Notes: generated by a model not told the origin, from the letters alone. 64,000 nt of DNA from Cristatella mucedo (GCA_009760855.2 WPIO01000016.1:1110001-1174000); one strand, 5' to 3'; counted from the first letter of the stretch, positions 35,346 through 62,706 are shown. Made by a program: numbers and translations.

Positions 35346-35502
35346 CTTATACAATTTGTCCGACAATCGAGTATTTGCTTAGGCGGCCTTTCGAAAGACA
35401 AATATGTTAGAACTCGGGGATCGGAAGATCTTAGCACTTTTGCATAAAACGAAAATGGCTGTGCAAACAACGTCTAAAACGCGTGTATACCAGAAGCAAC
35501 AT

Positions 35503-35690
35503 AATAATAATAATGGTAATAATGCACTTGATAAAGCGCCCTCAGAGAACTCAATCTCTTTCTAGGCGCTTTACATTTGCTGCAAATGGAAATGCAATTG
35601 AATGATCATGCTAGATAAACAAACAAAATGAATAGCATGGTTAGGGGTGACATGCTCATGGTCAGCATGCAACATATCCACGAATGAAAA
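35503..35690 (-). repeat. LINE-A 3' UTR and tail
   Basis: AAT run, then reverse-complement hairpin-like tail, then the 3' UTR with the GGTGACATGCTCATGGTCAG block common to other copies. Confidence 0.8.
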
Positions 35691-36099
35691 ATTTACAAAT
35701 TTCGGTGTAGCTTTGGCTATCGTCGCGAATATCACGAAACGCCAGCCGACGAGCAACACCACCAGATTATTTAACCGGGCACGGAGCACCTCTCTTCGCC
35801 CCTCTCGCACACCGGAGTGCCAGCGACGCCCTTGTCACAACAATCACTAATAGCACATCCCGACCGCATAACTCGGCTTCACGTATCGGAGTGAAATTTG
35901 AAATGCGAGAGAAAATGAATAGAGAGGGAGTATATTCTCAGCTTTCGAATCTTACTCCAGCCAGCATGGCCGAAATCCCTGTATTTAATGTGCTTCACAA
36001 GTTGCAGCGGGAGTTTAAATAACTTATTATTATTCTTAACAGTGACAGAGGCGCGTATCATTAGGACTAGCAACGTTCAATGTTCTGCTTTTGTGATAA

Positions 36100-36625
36100 A
36101 ATAATAATAATACTTTTGATAGTGCGCCCTCAGAGAACTAAATTTCTTTCTACGCGCTTTACAATCGCAGCAAAGTGGTAGCAAACTCAATAAACTATAA
36201 GAATAACATGGTTAAGGTGACATGCACAGGGTCAGCATGCAAGTGTGGTTAAATGGCAGCATGCATAGTGTCACCACGAATAAGCACATAAGGGTTGAAT
36301 CACAGGGACCCACTAAATGCTGTCATACATAGGTGCGTTTTTAAGTTCTTTTTAAATGTGGTCGTCAGATGTCGCAACACAAGTCGAAAGTGAGTTCCGG
36401 GCTTTGGGAGCACGCAAACTAAAGGCACGGTCTCCAATTTGAAGTTTGTACGAGAAATAAGTAAACAGTTAGATTGCGAAAAGCTGGTGAGACGACGCTT
36501 AGCCTGGTGGGGGAGTAGATCGGATGGGTAGGCTGGAGCCAAAGAATGAAGGGATCTGAAAGCCAGTGACAAAACCTTGAAGTCGATGCGTCGTAAAACC
36601 GTAAGCTCCGTAAGAACGGCTGCAC
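36100..36625 (-). pseudogene. LINE-A 3' end
   Basis: AAT tail at left; minus-strand remnants [20 protein letters not shown] and FSQSNCLLIS correspond to the post-RT region of the copy at 29785. Immediately followed by an oppositely oriented copy. Confidence 0.8.
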
Positions 36626-36629
36626 GAGC

Positions 36630-36990
36630 TAGTCAGTTACTGTAACTCGCCACTCTTAGGTCTTTCGGTCTGAGCAGTAAGATGCCAAAAGTAGTGCAAA
36701 GCTCTTTTGCTCGGCTTGCCCACCGCGACCTCGATAATTGTCCCATTACACTACTTTCTAAAGACCTGCACTGGCTCCCCGCCAGACAGCGAATCGAGTT
36801 CAAGGCTTAGTCACTCTCCAGCCCAACTTAAGAAAAGACTTCCTGATTCCAGGCTTTGCAGCGTAGCGCCCGCCCTGGTGACTCGTCGTTCGGCAGCCCA
36901 TTTAATTAGCCTGACATCTATTTGAGACCGTGCCTTCAGTTCGTTCGTGCGCTCACAAAGCTTGTAGACCGGCATCCCGAGTGGCATCGC
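36630..36990 (+). pseudogene. LINE-A RT fragment, opposite orientation
   Basis: CTGTAACTCGCCACTCTTAG and CTGCACTGGCTCCCCGCCAG mark the RT C-terminal region. Head-to-head with the preceding copy. Confidence 0.7.
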
Positions 36991-37697
36991 GACTTAATTG
37001 CACTACTTTATGGCATTTAGAGGAAGCTGAAAATCCACCGGCGCCGCACATCGATTCGCTCCATCTGATTGCATCATTCTTCTTGTATGCTTAAGCGTCT
37101 TATCGGTGCTTACGCTGCGAATGCTATCACCAACCAATTGATAGGCTTTCCTTCCAGCGTCTGTCAGGTGTGTAGGAATATTTGGTTCTCATAGGTTGCT
37201 GTACTTTTAATTATTGTTGATATTATTACTAGCATTATTTTTGTCCTTACCAACGGCAGTGTGAGTCAATATCGAGAGCTTTCAACCCCGGGTATGTCCG
37301 CTTTCGGATAAGCAGCAAGCTTGTAAGAGCAAAATGGTGAGCGAGAGTTCTTCTCCAATCAAGATCGGGGCAGCTCGGGCACCACACCCCCCCCCCCGCT
37401 GCTTTCCCTTCTTGCGTGCGGCTGCCGATTCCGAAGGCCGCACGATTCAAGGACAGGGCGGCGTCCGAGGCTCAGGGAGGCGTGTAGCGGTCTGACAAGA
37501 TTCTTAAGCCGTTAGGTTTGGTATTATTGGTAATAAAAATCTGGATAAAATATATACATTATTTTTCTAAATGGTTTTTAGAAAGAATTGAGCTCAACCT
37601 GTTTTCGGCGGTGGCGCGCCGGCTCCTTGCGATTGTCGCTGCACGCCGTAGCGGCGCTAGATAGACCGTTTTGCCGCCCTTATTCGCTGTAGCAAAC

Positions 37698-52059
<14,362 letters not shown>

Positions 52060-53960
52060 TGGCTTGCGTGCTCTGCGGTCAGCAGGTAACGTTGCCTTTC
52101 TGTCTTGATAGCTTTAGATTTTCATTCGTTAGCTACCACTCTCCGAATCATATTATGTTTGTTGCTGTTGTTTATTGGGTCCCCGTGGTTTTTGCCCATA
52201 TAGGAATGACATCTATGAGCATGCTTGTGCTTATCTGTGACTAGTTAGTGCCTTTGATGGCCGGTTTAATGGGGCAGTTGTTCGTGAGGTACTGAGCCGA
52301 TCGTGCAGTGACCCGAGTCACGTGGCAGCACCGCTGTAACAAATCGTCCTGCTTTGCTACCCACATGCCCGTGCCTCATTTGGCCCACAAACAGCTGCGA
52401 ATAAGCATCTTGAGGCAAACCTAGCAGGACTTCAAATTCAGCTCTGCGACAACGAAAGTAGTCGGTTCCGGCATGCAGCACATCCCTCACCTTTCTCGCT
52501 ATGTGTTGCGCTCGGTTTTAAGCACGGCTGAAGGAGCAGTCGCCAGCGGTTTTCGGCCTGTGTAGCTGGAATGTGTTCGCACATCCTGCTGTGCTAGATC
52601 TGCTTACCTATTTACTCAAATGATTGGATTGTTGACAGAGATTTCGTGCTATAGCATTTGACAACTTATAACGGGGCAACTTGCTGGGCTGTTTATCTAC
52701 CTCTTTCGTTTTGACGACCAAGAAAGTGTGTAATATAGACGACCGATCCAGCTTGCCGATGCTGTTGGGAGTCGACCTCGTGACCTCGATGTCTGCCGAA
52801 TTTTCTGGTTCTGTGGGCGTCGGCCTGACGAACCTGATGCCGGCAAGCATGGACACTTAACTACTCAGTCTCATTGCTTGGTCGTGGTGCAGCACTTCTG
52901 TACAGGTTTCCTTTGCTCACTTTCTTACCCGGACTCGAATGAATTAACTTAGTTACCGGCTACTTGGTTGTCTTTTTGACCTCACTGTCGTCAGTTAGTG
53001 TCTGGTAATATGCCGCGATGCTAACATGTAATTTATCTCCCATGAACTATTTTGAGCTAATGTTGTAGCACATTTGCTATGCCTATGTGGCTTTAAGTAG
53101 TTATTCATTTCTCCCGATAATCTAGGTTAAATTAAGCCTTTTTATTTATGTAAGCAATATAGGTTCTATGAATTTGAGCCGGTATTTTTGGTCATACATA
53201 TGTTAATGTAGCTGCTGTGGTTGGCACATGCTGAGCTCGTTGCATTACTCGCATGCTCGTTTTGGGCGCTGTAACGATACTATGCTGTATGGTTGTCCAT
53301 CGTTCCATTTTAGGTTGTGCCTCAACATGATGACTTTGTTGACATGCATTGACCTGGTTGCATTGTTGAAATAGTTGCATATATACGTTAAAGCACAAGG
53401 ACCGTGGCCGTATATATTAGTGATATTGCTGCTGCTGCTGCTAAAGTCATTGTCCTAGCTGGCCTCGATTTTCTATTGTCTTGACACTTTCACATAGTTA
53501 TCATGTGTGACCACGTGTCTTGTGAAAAGGGAGTGACCGTGGGACTTCCTTTAATGGAAGCAATAGGTGGAACGACCAAGCCCAAACGACAGGCGGCTAT
53601 GTAAGTAGCTGTTCTTGATTAAATGAACTCGGGATATATGAGAGTACTTGTCTGATGCTGTTGTCGGATGCTAACCTGTCAGCACTGCTGTGCAGCTTTG
53701 CTGCTGTACTGATTCCCTACTGAAACGTCTAAAACTGTGCATGATTGGTGCCTTAGCTGTTCTCATCTTGAAATTGTGTTACTAGTAACTGAGGCTCAGT
53801 AGGTGGCACCATCATTGATAGCATGCAGGAATGGCCAACCAAGCCTTCACGAGGTATCAAATCCGTGCTCATAAGGCAGGATGCACTGAGCAGCACCATT
53901 CATTTTTGTACAGCTTTGCTTGCAATTTCATGTAAATAAAGATTCTGGAAAAGTTGTTTT
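52060..53960 (+). other. Putative FUBP 3' UTR
   Basis: About 1.9 kb without a convincing gene between the FUBP stop codon and the first good polyadenylation signal. It is T-rich on the sense strand and has no recognisable transposon. Its extent is inferred only from the signal position; a 3' UTR intron cannot be excluded. Confidence 0.45.
53931..53940 (+). terminator. FUBP polyadenylation signal overlapping a Pumilio-type site
   Basis: AATAAA (53935-53940) overlaps TGTAAATA (53931-53938), which fits the Pumilio element UGUANAUA. It is the only canonical hexamer I saw downstream of the FUBP stop on this strand. The overlap may be chance. Confidence 0.55.
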
Positions 53961-54118
53961 AAGCATGCTATAATTAACAAGAATGACTTTTCTAGAACGG
54001 CCGTATTTGTCTTCACAATTGTGTGTCGATCTTTGACCAGTATGCTGGAATACATGCACATAACCTTCGCTGCTACTTTACCGTATCCCTGTGTCCATCG
54101 TGAGTCAGAACGGTAAAA

Positions 54119-57100
54119 TTACGATTCTGTAGCGACTTCGGCTTGTGCATATACGAAGAAGGGTCCCTGTCGCTCGTAAACGCGTAGGCGTAGAACAAAA
54201 GCAGCATCAAATACTAGGCAGGTCGTTGGAGAGGCAACAAGCTTCTGGATCACTTTGAATTTAAGCTCTTTACCTTCTTTATCTTGTTCTGTATCTCTGT
54301 CCAGCAAGTACTCGCAAAACAGTGGAGTGTCGTGCATGATGGACTGTCCCCACTGACACGTGGCTAGTGCCGCGTATACCCGAATGCAAGCAAATCGAAC
54401 GTCAGCAAATGGCTGTCGAGACAGTTTTAGCAAGTGCTCTAGCAGAGGTCGTTGCCCGGATATGCACTGGTACCAGTTTGCAGTAAGCTGGAGTAGCTCA
54501 TCGGTCTGGTCTTCCACCTGTAACGAATGCCCACAATGTGAGGTCTGTAGTAGATCCACATAGGATCTGTAGTGAGCATGAGGCTTGGGATCTAGCAGGC
54601 AGCACATTAAGTGTTCTGTACGGTTCTTGAGTTAGGTCAAGTGAAGAGTGAAATGGGTTACTGATGAAAGACTTCAGACGACCGAGGAGATTTACCAGGA
54701 GCCTCTCTCTGTATAGCATCGGAAAAAGCCTTCATGACTATCACCGCTGCTTGCAGCAATAAGGGGGTCGCCCACGGAAGGATTCGAACCCACGACCTCG
54801 GGATCGAGATGGTGAAAAGCAACCGCCTTACGTAGTGTGTCATCGCCACAAAAAATGCCTGGCGCTGGCCTTACCTATATTTACCTGTAACCATATTAAG
54901 ATTGTGTGCAGCTGCATTCTACGAGGGAAACAGGTTTTATTAGCATGCCATAATATTAAGACTTGGGCCACGAATCACTGACTGGCATCAATTAACCGTC
55001 CTTGTCAGACTTTATCTTATACATCCATTCCTCAGAGATAACCTACCTTTTTAAGACGGATCTAAACAATGCCCACATCTGGCCTATTAAAAGCCTGGTA
55101 AATCGTTAATTCACCTAATTAAAGAGCTCTGACCACACGCCTGTCTGTTATCAAATAATTTTTACTGCATGATTTTATTTCCACCTCAAGCTTAATGGAA
55201 AGGCGATCGAAATTGTACATGTGCGGATCTCCAGTTTGCTTGGCCAGCAATAATTCAAGAGCCAACAGAAGCTTGCAGGCAGGGCAGATTTATTGCGACG
55301 AGTTTTTCGGCAGCACAAATAGCACGGGATAGAAATTTCAAGGTCGCTGCCAATACTTAATGAGCTGCTCAATTCAGAACATGACTGATGGTTGGTTGAC
55401 AGCTGGCTAGATGTGGTGGTGACTAAAAATAACAGGAGTGCCGTGGTTCAAAACTGGTGGATTTCAATACCCTTTTCCGGCAGCCAGCCGGTTTGTTTCG
55501 TGCTAGCAAAGCAGGAACTAGAATCAGTCGGTAGCTACCAGCGAAACTAAATGATGCACTAGCTTAAATGTGGTTATAACTTTGTGAAACGTTGCATGCC
55601 TCATGCTGACATGGATGTACCCAGTAGTACATCCCCAGACGGAGGTACAGGTAACTTGATTTGGTACTTGATTTTAACCAAATGAAACGAGTTAATAATA
55701 ATATATTTGTATAGCACCACCAGAGAACTTAATCTCTTTCTTATTACACTCATTAAAAATATGACAATACCTTGAGATAAATTAGCTTCGATATAGTGTT
55801 GAGTACTTTAGACTTCACCTCGTTTGGTCCTCCTCGGTAAGTTGCCTGTCCGAGCTGGTTGAGAGTTTCACTGAGACGTTGACCTTAAAACAATTAACAA
55901 TTACGACTTAAAAAGTAATACTTCGGTCAATGCCCTAGTCTGGAACAGACTATCCCAGTACAAATACAGCTGTGGCAAAAGAACCTGCAGTTGTCAAAGT
56001 AGCGATTTCAACAGCCGGGATGAACGGGGAATGAGCTTAGGCTGCTTCCCCGACAACCATTCCTTGCAGAAGGGTTCCAACGCACGACCTGGGCCAGGGC
56101 CCACTAGACCTCGGCCAGGCCTTGGTCGGGGCGAGCAACTTTACCACTTGGTCAAACCAGCTCGGTAAATAAGCCTGTAGTGGCTTCACAGCCAACGATA
56201 TTTTGGACCTGTCAAGTGTACCCTCTTCGTGTAAAATCTCCCGACTGTGTGCTAGATGCTTCCTCAGATTACTAGTAAAGCTTCGGAATGAGTTTTCACG
56301 TCCGAAACTCGGGGCCATTAGAACAGAGGCAAGCAGGATGTCAGACAGTAGTCGAAATATGCCGAAATCAACCGAGCGCTATATTTCAGATAAACGTACT
56401 AACAATTAGCCGTGTACTATTTTTTTTTACTCATTTAGTGAGAAAACTGCATGCACTTGATAATAATAGTAACTATTTGTATAGCACCCTTGGACAACTA
56501 AATATCTATGCACGTTAAAGATAATAATATAATAATAATAATTCACTTGATAAAGCACCCTCAGAGAACTTAATCTCTCTCTAGGCGCTTTACATTTGCT
56601 GTAAAGTGAGAAAGCAGTACCGGACGATCGGTGGTTACAGCAACAGGCACAGGGTAAGCAGGCATATGCACACGAAGGCCGAATTACAAAGAACCTCTAG
56701 GTGCTGTAATAACCCGGTGTGTGTGAAGCTTATTTTAAAAAGGCATGTCGGGGGACGTTTCAATGACGTCAGGGAGCCTAGATAGTTGGTTCTAGGCTTT
56801 CAGAGCATAAGAACTAAAGGCACGGTCTCCAAAGGTTTTGAGTTTCGTATAATTGAACTTTTTTTTAAAACGGTGATTATAGATAATCGTGATTTTGGTC
56901 GCGAAAGTCGACGATCCGTTGCATACGCTACTACAGACTCATATTTATCAGAAAATAATTGTGTGTGTGTGTGATAATCCTGCCTCAAACAGTTATTTAT
57001 TGCCAGCAGCAAGCGGCGAAAGCAGCAGCAGCTCTCTGGGTGATACTTATAAAGGAAACTAAATAACGTAAAGTAAATAACGGTGTAAACGGTATACATG

Positions 57101-60100
57101 TAGAAAATAAAGGTAATTGATTTAGTGGTTTCACACACACACGCGAGAGACCGCTGAATCAAGTACTTTTATTATCCTTATTCACCTTGTATTCTCGAAT
57201 TCTTGCTCCCCAAGTTTCCATAATATAATTCTCGCTTAGATTCGGACCATGTCGAACTTCGTCAGCCAGAGCACGACTTATTCTGCAAGGCTCCTGAATT
57301 ATAATGGTTTAGAAGCCGGTTATGTAACAATCTATGGCAGAGGCGGTTTCGGCATAAAAGCCGAAGCATTGTAATAGGCAGTTAGCTGTGCCTTAGAAGT
57401 TCGGGAGGTTAAGATATAGCTTGAGGCATTGAGTCAGGCAGGTGTTTCGCTCTACACCTCGAGTCAGGCAGTTGAGAGGTGCTCTAGGCGTCGTACGAGT
57501 TGTCATGGCTGATATTAGATGCCAGCAATCCTCCAGCAATGTCGCACAGACTTCCCTACGCTGCGGATGTGGACTCGTCTTGAGTTATCTTTATCGTCAT
57601 CTCTGTCTTTATCTTACAAGTTCTGCACGGTCTTCATTGCAGCCTCCGGTTGTGGCTGGCTGGCCTTTGCTACTTCCGCGTTCCGACACTTCCGGCACGA
57701 CCTGGGTGCACAAGTCGCTTGCAGTAGCTCAAAGAGGCTCAGAGCGTAGCAGGCGTAAGTCTCGCGTCGGCTGGCTGGATGCGGAAGCCGCTCGAACACA
57801 CGTTTCTACATACTTGGGAATGCACAAATAAAACCTGAGAGCAGCCCTTCGATGCCCCCATCCTTAAGCAAGATCGAGAATTTAAATTGCGATCGATCAA
57901 GACCCTTAGCAGCAGGGCTCACAGTGCCCCTTCAGCACTACTTACCAAGCTAGCACCCCTCGGCACCATGTAATCGCCGAGGTCTGAGCGGAAAGTCGCT
58001 GCCTGAAAATAGCTGCAGGTAACCTGATGGCACAGAAGTATGCAACGTCTGGCACGGCAAGGCAACTGATCGATTCGAAATTACAAGGCACTCAAGACTA
58101 GATCGAGCAGTCTTGGACAAACTAAACGGTATATATAAACAGTGTGGCCGGCATCATGAGCGCGGCTGTTGCTTACGAGCCCCCCCCACACCCGAATCTG
58201 AATTGGATGGGGAGCGGCATTTGCACGAAGCATGACGCACGCATTGCATCAGTGCTGGCTAGTCACTGCCAAGCTGCTTGCAAGGAGGGAGCGACACGCT
58301 CCTAATGTCAAGGCGACAGGCCTCCCTTCCTGTCCCGAAAGCAGCTTCGGGTTTTAGCGCAGGCATTGTCTGCCGCTCTCAGCTCATCGAAGCTGCAAGG
58401 CGCAGGCAGCACGGCCGTCTGCCGCCGAGATGTAAGCGCGTGCAGGCGGCAGCAGGAATGCAGGACTCACCGAGGAGCTGCTGCATCGGTGGCCTGCACT
58501 CGGGCGGCTCGGCGACAAAGCCGAGCGTCTCGATGCACAAGCTCCTGCACTGCTCGTCGGCAGCGAGAACGCCGCGACACGTCGACGAGTAGAAATCCGG
58601 GTAGCTGCTGCACGCCACCTTTGGCTGCAGGCGCGCAAGGCCGGCGAAGAGCTTCATCAGACCTGTAGTGCAGGTGCCGCGGGCGTACTGGTGAGGCGGC
58701 GGCAGCGACACAGAAAGGCACAGGCAGACAGACAGACAGAATGCATGGCACCGGGGCAGCAGGAAGCAGCCGTGGCAGCGACAGGCAAGAATGCGCACAG
58801 AACCTCTGCGTGCTAAAGGCTAATGAGCGACTTTCGAATTTGCTTCGGGTATTCTGTCAGTCGTTCGCGAACAGCGCTGGAGCAATGGGATGACGGCGCT
58901 CGTGCACTCGGAACGCAGGAAAGCTATGTCAGGTATGATCTGGCCAAGTCAGGTATGACCTGGCTAATTACAGAAAGGCTTCCAAGTCCAACCACCGCCG
59001 GCTAATGCAATGTATCTCCGTCTGTAACTCCATATAGACTATGTGGGTGTTACGAAGGAGAGTTTTGTACAGCCCACTCACAGCCTAAGCGGCTTTCGGT
59101 ATGCATTCGGTAGCCAACAAACTTCATCTCACTCACCAACAAAGAGAAAGTGGGAAGCATAGCAGAGTCAGGAGAGCAGTTGAGGTAGTGAGTAGCATGG
59201 AAGTAGCAGCTCAGGACCGCTGAAAAGGACGAGCCATAGTCAGCAGCAGGAGAGTAGTTGTCGTTGCGTAAGAAGAGAATAGTTGGCTAGGCCGCCAGAA
59301 CAAGACATCAGCCATTAGGTCACTGCAACTGGTGCTGAATATATATGGAAGGCTAGCTTACAAATCCCAGAGGGTTGACTGCATGTCTCCATTGCTGAAA
59401 GAGCTTGGATGGCTGCCGGTTGATAAACGGATTTAGTCGAGTTCTTATGCTGACCCGCAAGGTCTAGGCGACGGCATGGCTCCTTCATACCTAGCTGAAC
59501 AGCTGCACAAGTTTCAGCCTCCTAGTGCTGTAAGTTCATCTACGGACGGTAAATTAGCTGTTCCATGTAGGTCCTCTGCTTATAGACCGTTGGCAACAGA
59601 AGCTTTTGCTCTGCAGGTCCTGGACTGGGGGAACTCACTTCCACGATTCTTGTGCAACGACATCTACTCTCCTGCTGCCGACTATGGCTCATCCTTTACA
59701 GCCGTCCTGAGCTGCTACTTCCATGCTACTCACTACCTCGATTACCCTCCTGACTAAGCCATGCTTCTCACTTTCTCTTTGTTGCGTAAGATGAAGTCTT
59801 TTGGCTACCAAATGTGCACCCAAAGTCTCGTAGGCTTTGAATGCGCTATGCAAAACTCTGCTGTGTACAACCCACATAGTCTTTGTGGCTCCGTGAAGTT
59901 ACAGACATAAATCAAATGACATTACATCAAGGTGGCTTAGACGGTCTGCTGAAGACAGCTGCACTACACGATAGGAAGGGGAGTGTAGCCGAGCAAGCCA
60001 CAAGTCACCAGAAGCCACGATGAGACCAAACTTAGCACGTGCAAACAGTGCAGCGCCGCTGTGTGGACGAGAACGCTTTTTCAGTGAGCGGCCACGAGAG

Positions 60101-61475
60101 TGAACTACTCTGAGTGAACGCTGGAGGGCCGCTTTCGGCTAAATTCAGCCTAACAACCACCCAAAGGACTCCCCGAAAGGGTAAAAGGTGCTTTGTGGTT
60201 AATAGGAAAGCGACGAAAGCGGATTCCAATTCTTTGGTTAAAACAATTGGGTTCGAGTAAGCAAAAAAAAAAAGAGGAATGCAGAGGTGACTGCTTGTAG
60301 CACACCGAGACGTACATATCACGTGGTGCCGGGCATATCGCAGACGTACATATCACGTGGTTTGGGGGCTCTTCCAGAGCAGATCTCGGACAGCTGCTCC
60401 ACATTACTTGCATTGTGGACCGGAATGTTTGTGAAGCTATGCAAAATATTGGCATTCCAACGCTCGATACATTTTGGGCGATCGATATAACATTTCAATA
60501 AATACTTATTTAATCATAACTAACATTTAAATGAATACATACTATTTAAATAAATGTTTAAATATAATAAATAATATTTAAATAAATATAGTATTTACAT
60601 AAATACTTTTGGGCTTTATTTATCAGCGACATATTGGGCCAGTTTTCCGACCATATAGTAGGCCTGCATAAATACTTATGGCCCTGAGTAGTGTATAGTG
60701 TGTAGACATCGTCTTTATTTGTCTGAATAGTACACTACAAACCACCTTGAGGGTGCTACCGTACATGCTGAAAAGCTTTCCCACTGCAGGACTCGAACCC
60801 ACTAGCTGGATCGTATAGAGCAAGCATCCAACCGACCCGGCTATTGTCCATCATTCATTGAGCAATTTCCTTGCTGACATGTTTAGCTTTCAGGGTGCTT
60901 GAGCTGAGCTCAGAGACCGGCATCTCCGAATTTGCTAGCATATCGCCCACAGAACGACCTTTGACGACTCCATTGAAATGTTTGCAAATGTATCTCTGAA
61001 TAAGACAGGTGGTTTTTATGTAGGCTTGCCCTCACTGTATTCATTTTCCTATAAAATCAACTAAGATGCTGTCAGCAGGCATTATATTTAAATCCTTTGA
61101 AGCCGGCTGGTGGCAGGACGGCTGCAAATATTAACCTGTGGACAAACGCCTGCAGTGGTCATCTATAATAAGGCTTTGCAGAAGTGTAAGGAACGTTGAA
61201 GTAGACTGTTCATTGCACAATTTATCAAGCAGCACTAACAGGCTCCATTTGCATTCCCTGTGATTCGTCCTTCATGTGCTTATGCGTGCTGACACTGCAT
61301 GCTGCCACTAACCACATTTGCATGCTGACCCTGTGCATGTCACCCCTAACCATATTATTCATTTTTTTTTGTTTTTCAAGCATGATTTTACTTAACATCC
61401 AATTGCATTTTCCTTTGCAGCAAATGTAAAGCGCCTAGAAAGAGATTAAGTTCTCTGAGGGCGCTTTATCAAGTG

Positions 61476-61508
<33 letters not shown>

Positions 61509-62501
61509 GTACTACCGCGAGCTGACCGGGAGTCAGGTACTCACCTGGCTGCAACAATGCCATGACTGGATCGTCTTCGGCACGGCGAAACATGCCGTAA
61601 AACGTACTAATGATGCCGTGCTGCTGTAGGAAGCCGTAGCCGTGCCGTGTGACCATGAGCTCGCCGAACAAGTCGATCAGGCAAAGTTGTGACAAGAGGT
61701 CATCCGTTCGCATGCACTCGTCCATCTTGTTCAGCAACATGCCGAGCAGGCCACAGCCAGCGCAGGCAATCATTGTCGCTTCGCTCGCTTTGCTAGCATC
61801 CACAATCACCTGCAGTGCGCGTAAGTAGAACTATGCTGCTAGCCACACATCAAGGAAAAAGCTGACAGCTGAAGCGTACTGCAACCACGCAAAGTGGTTT
61901 AGATTCTGCGCATATCACATGGAACTAGTAAGGGGCATCAATAAAAAGTGCACACTAAAGCAGAACTAGCAGTCTGACAGCTGGAAGAAGGATGGTCTGA
62001 ACCCATCTGTTGGGCGACTTGCACTGACTGGAGGGCAGGCAGGCAGAATCGTCGGCACATAGTTAAGGTGAGTAACAACCCTAATTAGGATGTCTGCTGG
62101 ATGTTTGCTGGCCGATCTGCTTTAGCTTCACTGCAGTGAAGGCAGCTCCGACTCTGATCCGTGATCAGAACAGTAATCGCTTTGATATAACGTGAAGCAC
62201 TGTTTTGCCAAGCAACAGTTTATGTAATACAGCTTTACTCTTATACAGCATTGTAAAGTCCACGCATCCCCGGGGTCAAGATACTGCCTCGAAAGTAGCT
62301 GAGTCACTGCCACCTAGGTTTGCTTACCAGGGGTGAGAACGTGCAAAAACGAGGTGGTTTCCATCAGTTTCGGATCGAGTTGCAATTTTTCAAGGATATT
62401 TTTTCTCTTGGCGACATCAGAGCACTGCCAAGTAAGATTGACTTGATGGGCTAAGTATCCACATATTGAAAAATGTATTTCAACGGATTGTGTCTGGCCT
62501 T
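54119..62501 (-). CDS. PSMD5: 26S proteasome non-ATPase subunit 5 (19S base assembly chaperone), 5'-incomplete
   Basis: HEAT/armadillo-type chaperone (S5b) that holds the Rpt1-Rpt2-Rpn1 module during assembly of the 19S base. Exons in transcript order: 62501-62328 (partial match), 62313-62285 (tentative), 61809-61545, 58662-58471, 55883-55771, 54517-54119 (stop). Junctions are phase-consistent, for example LLQP/GLMKLFAG and QQLLG/QRLSETL, both aligning to the human protein. The last exon (DQTDELLQL ... RLRVYERQGPFFV) aligns to the human C-terminus up to a short divergent tail. About 390 codons are visible against 504 in human, so the N-terminal part is off the window or not recognised. About 45 residues expected between the second and third listed exons were not found, although those two exons are phase-compatible. 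Introns contain LINE copies, including an inverted pair. Convergent with FUBP. Confidence 0.88.
54698..54849 (-). repeat. SINE-A copy
   Basis: Reverse-complement body, GGATTCGAACCCACGACC B box and head. In the last PSMD5 intron, same strand. Confidence 0.85.
55693..55742 (-). repeat. LINE-A 3' tail
   Basis: Reverse-complement hairpin-like tail with an AATAAT end, about 30 bp beyond the donor of the PSMD5 exon 55883-55771. Confidence 0.65.
56070..56160 (-). repeat. SINE-B head
   Basis: Minus strand GGTTTGACCAAGTGGTAAAG, then an internally duplicated segment and a degenerate B box (CGTTGGAACCC). In a PSMD5 intron. Confidence 0.7.
56518..56845 (-). pseudogene. LINE-A 3' end
   Basis: AAT-rich end, reverse-complement tail, 3' UTR with GCACAGGGTAAGCAGGCA, and the conserved AAGGCACGGTCTCCAAAGG block. 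In a PSMD5 intron. Confidence 0.75.
59006..59280 (-). repeat. LINE-B 3' end, left arm of an inverted pair
   Basis: Reverse-complement LINE-B terminus; the matching plus-strand copy occupies 59325-59932. In the PSMD5 intron 58663-61544. Confidence 0.85.
59325..59932 (+). pseudogene. LINE-B 3' end, right arm of an inverted pair
   Basis: Coding remnants SPLLKELGWLPVDKRI and APSYLAEQLHKFQPPS, then DYGSSFTAVLSCYFHATHYL and the family tail. Frameshifted. Confidence 0.85.
60690..60848 (-). repeat. Third tRNA-derived SINE (SINE-C) or tRNA-like element
   Basis: Minus strand shows GGTTGGATGCTTGC and a strong B box GGGTTCGAGTCC, followed by a non-tRNA body (GTAGCACCCTCAAGG). The fold does not make a clean tRNA acceptor stem, so a SINE head is more likely than a tRNA gene. 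Confidence 0.5.
61230..61508 (+). repeat. LINE-A 3' UTR and tail, well preserved
   Basis: 3' UTR blocks (TGCTTATGCGTGCTGACACT, CTGTGCATGTCACCCCTAAC), the canonical hairpin-like tail and (ATT)n. Inserted antisense in PSMD5; its end lies 36 bp from the 3' end of the exon 61809-61545. Confidence 0.9.
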
Positions 62502-62639
62502 CTACAGGAATAGTCAAGGTTTAAAGAATCGGGCTTTGCATATGTAACAGTAGGCCAAACAAGAAATCTGAGACAATTAAGACTATAGAGATTAGCCGAA
62601 CCTATGAAATGTTCAATGAGATTATGTTGGTAATTATAG

Positions 62640-62706
62640 AAAAATGTATAACACCTTAAGAGAACTATATCTCTTTCTAGGTACTTTAACATATTGTAAA
62701 GGAAGC
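62640..62706 (-). repeat. LINE-A tail fragment
   Basis: Reverse-complement tail with AAGAGAACTATATCTCTTTC. Confidence 0.55.

Noticed and set aside
57442-57840. 129-codon plus frame ending near an AATAAA
   Set aside because: Inside a PSMD5 intron on the opposite strand; no recognised domain or splice context.
60775-60840. Possible tRNA gene on the minus strand
   Set aside because: Good B box but no clean acceptor stem, and a non-tRNA body follows; treated as a SINE.
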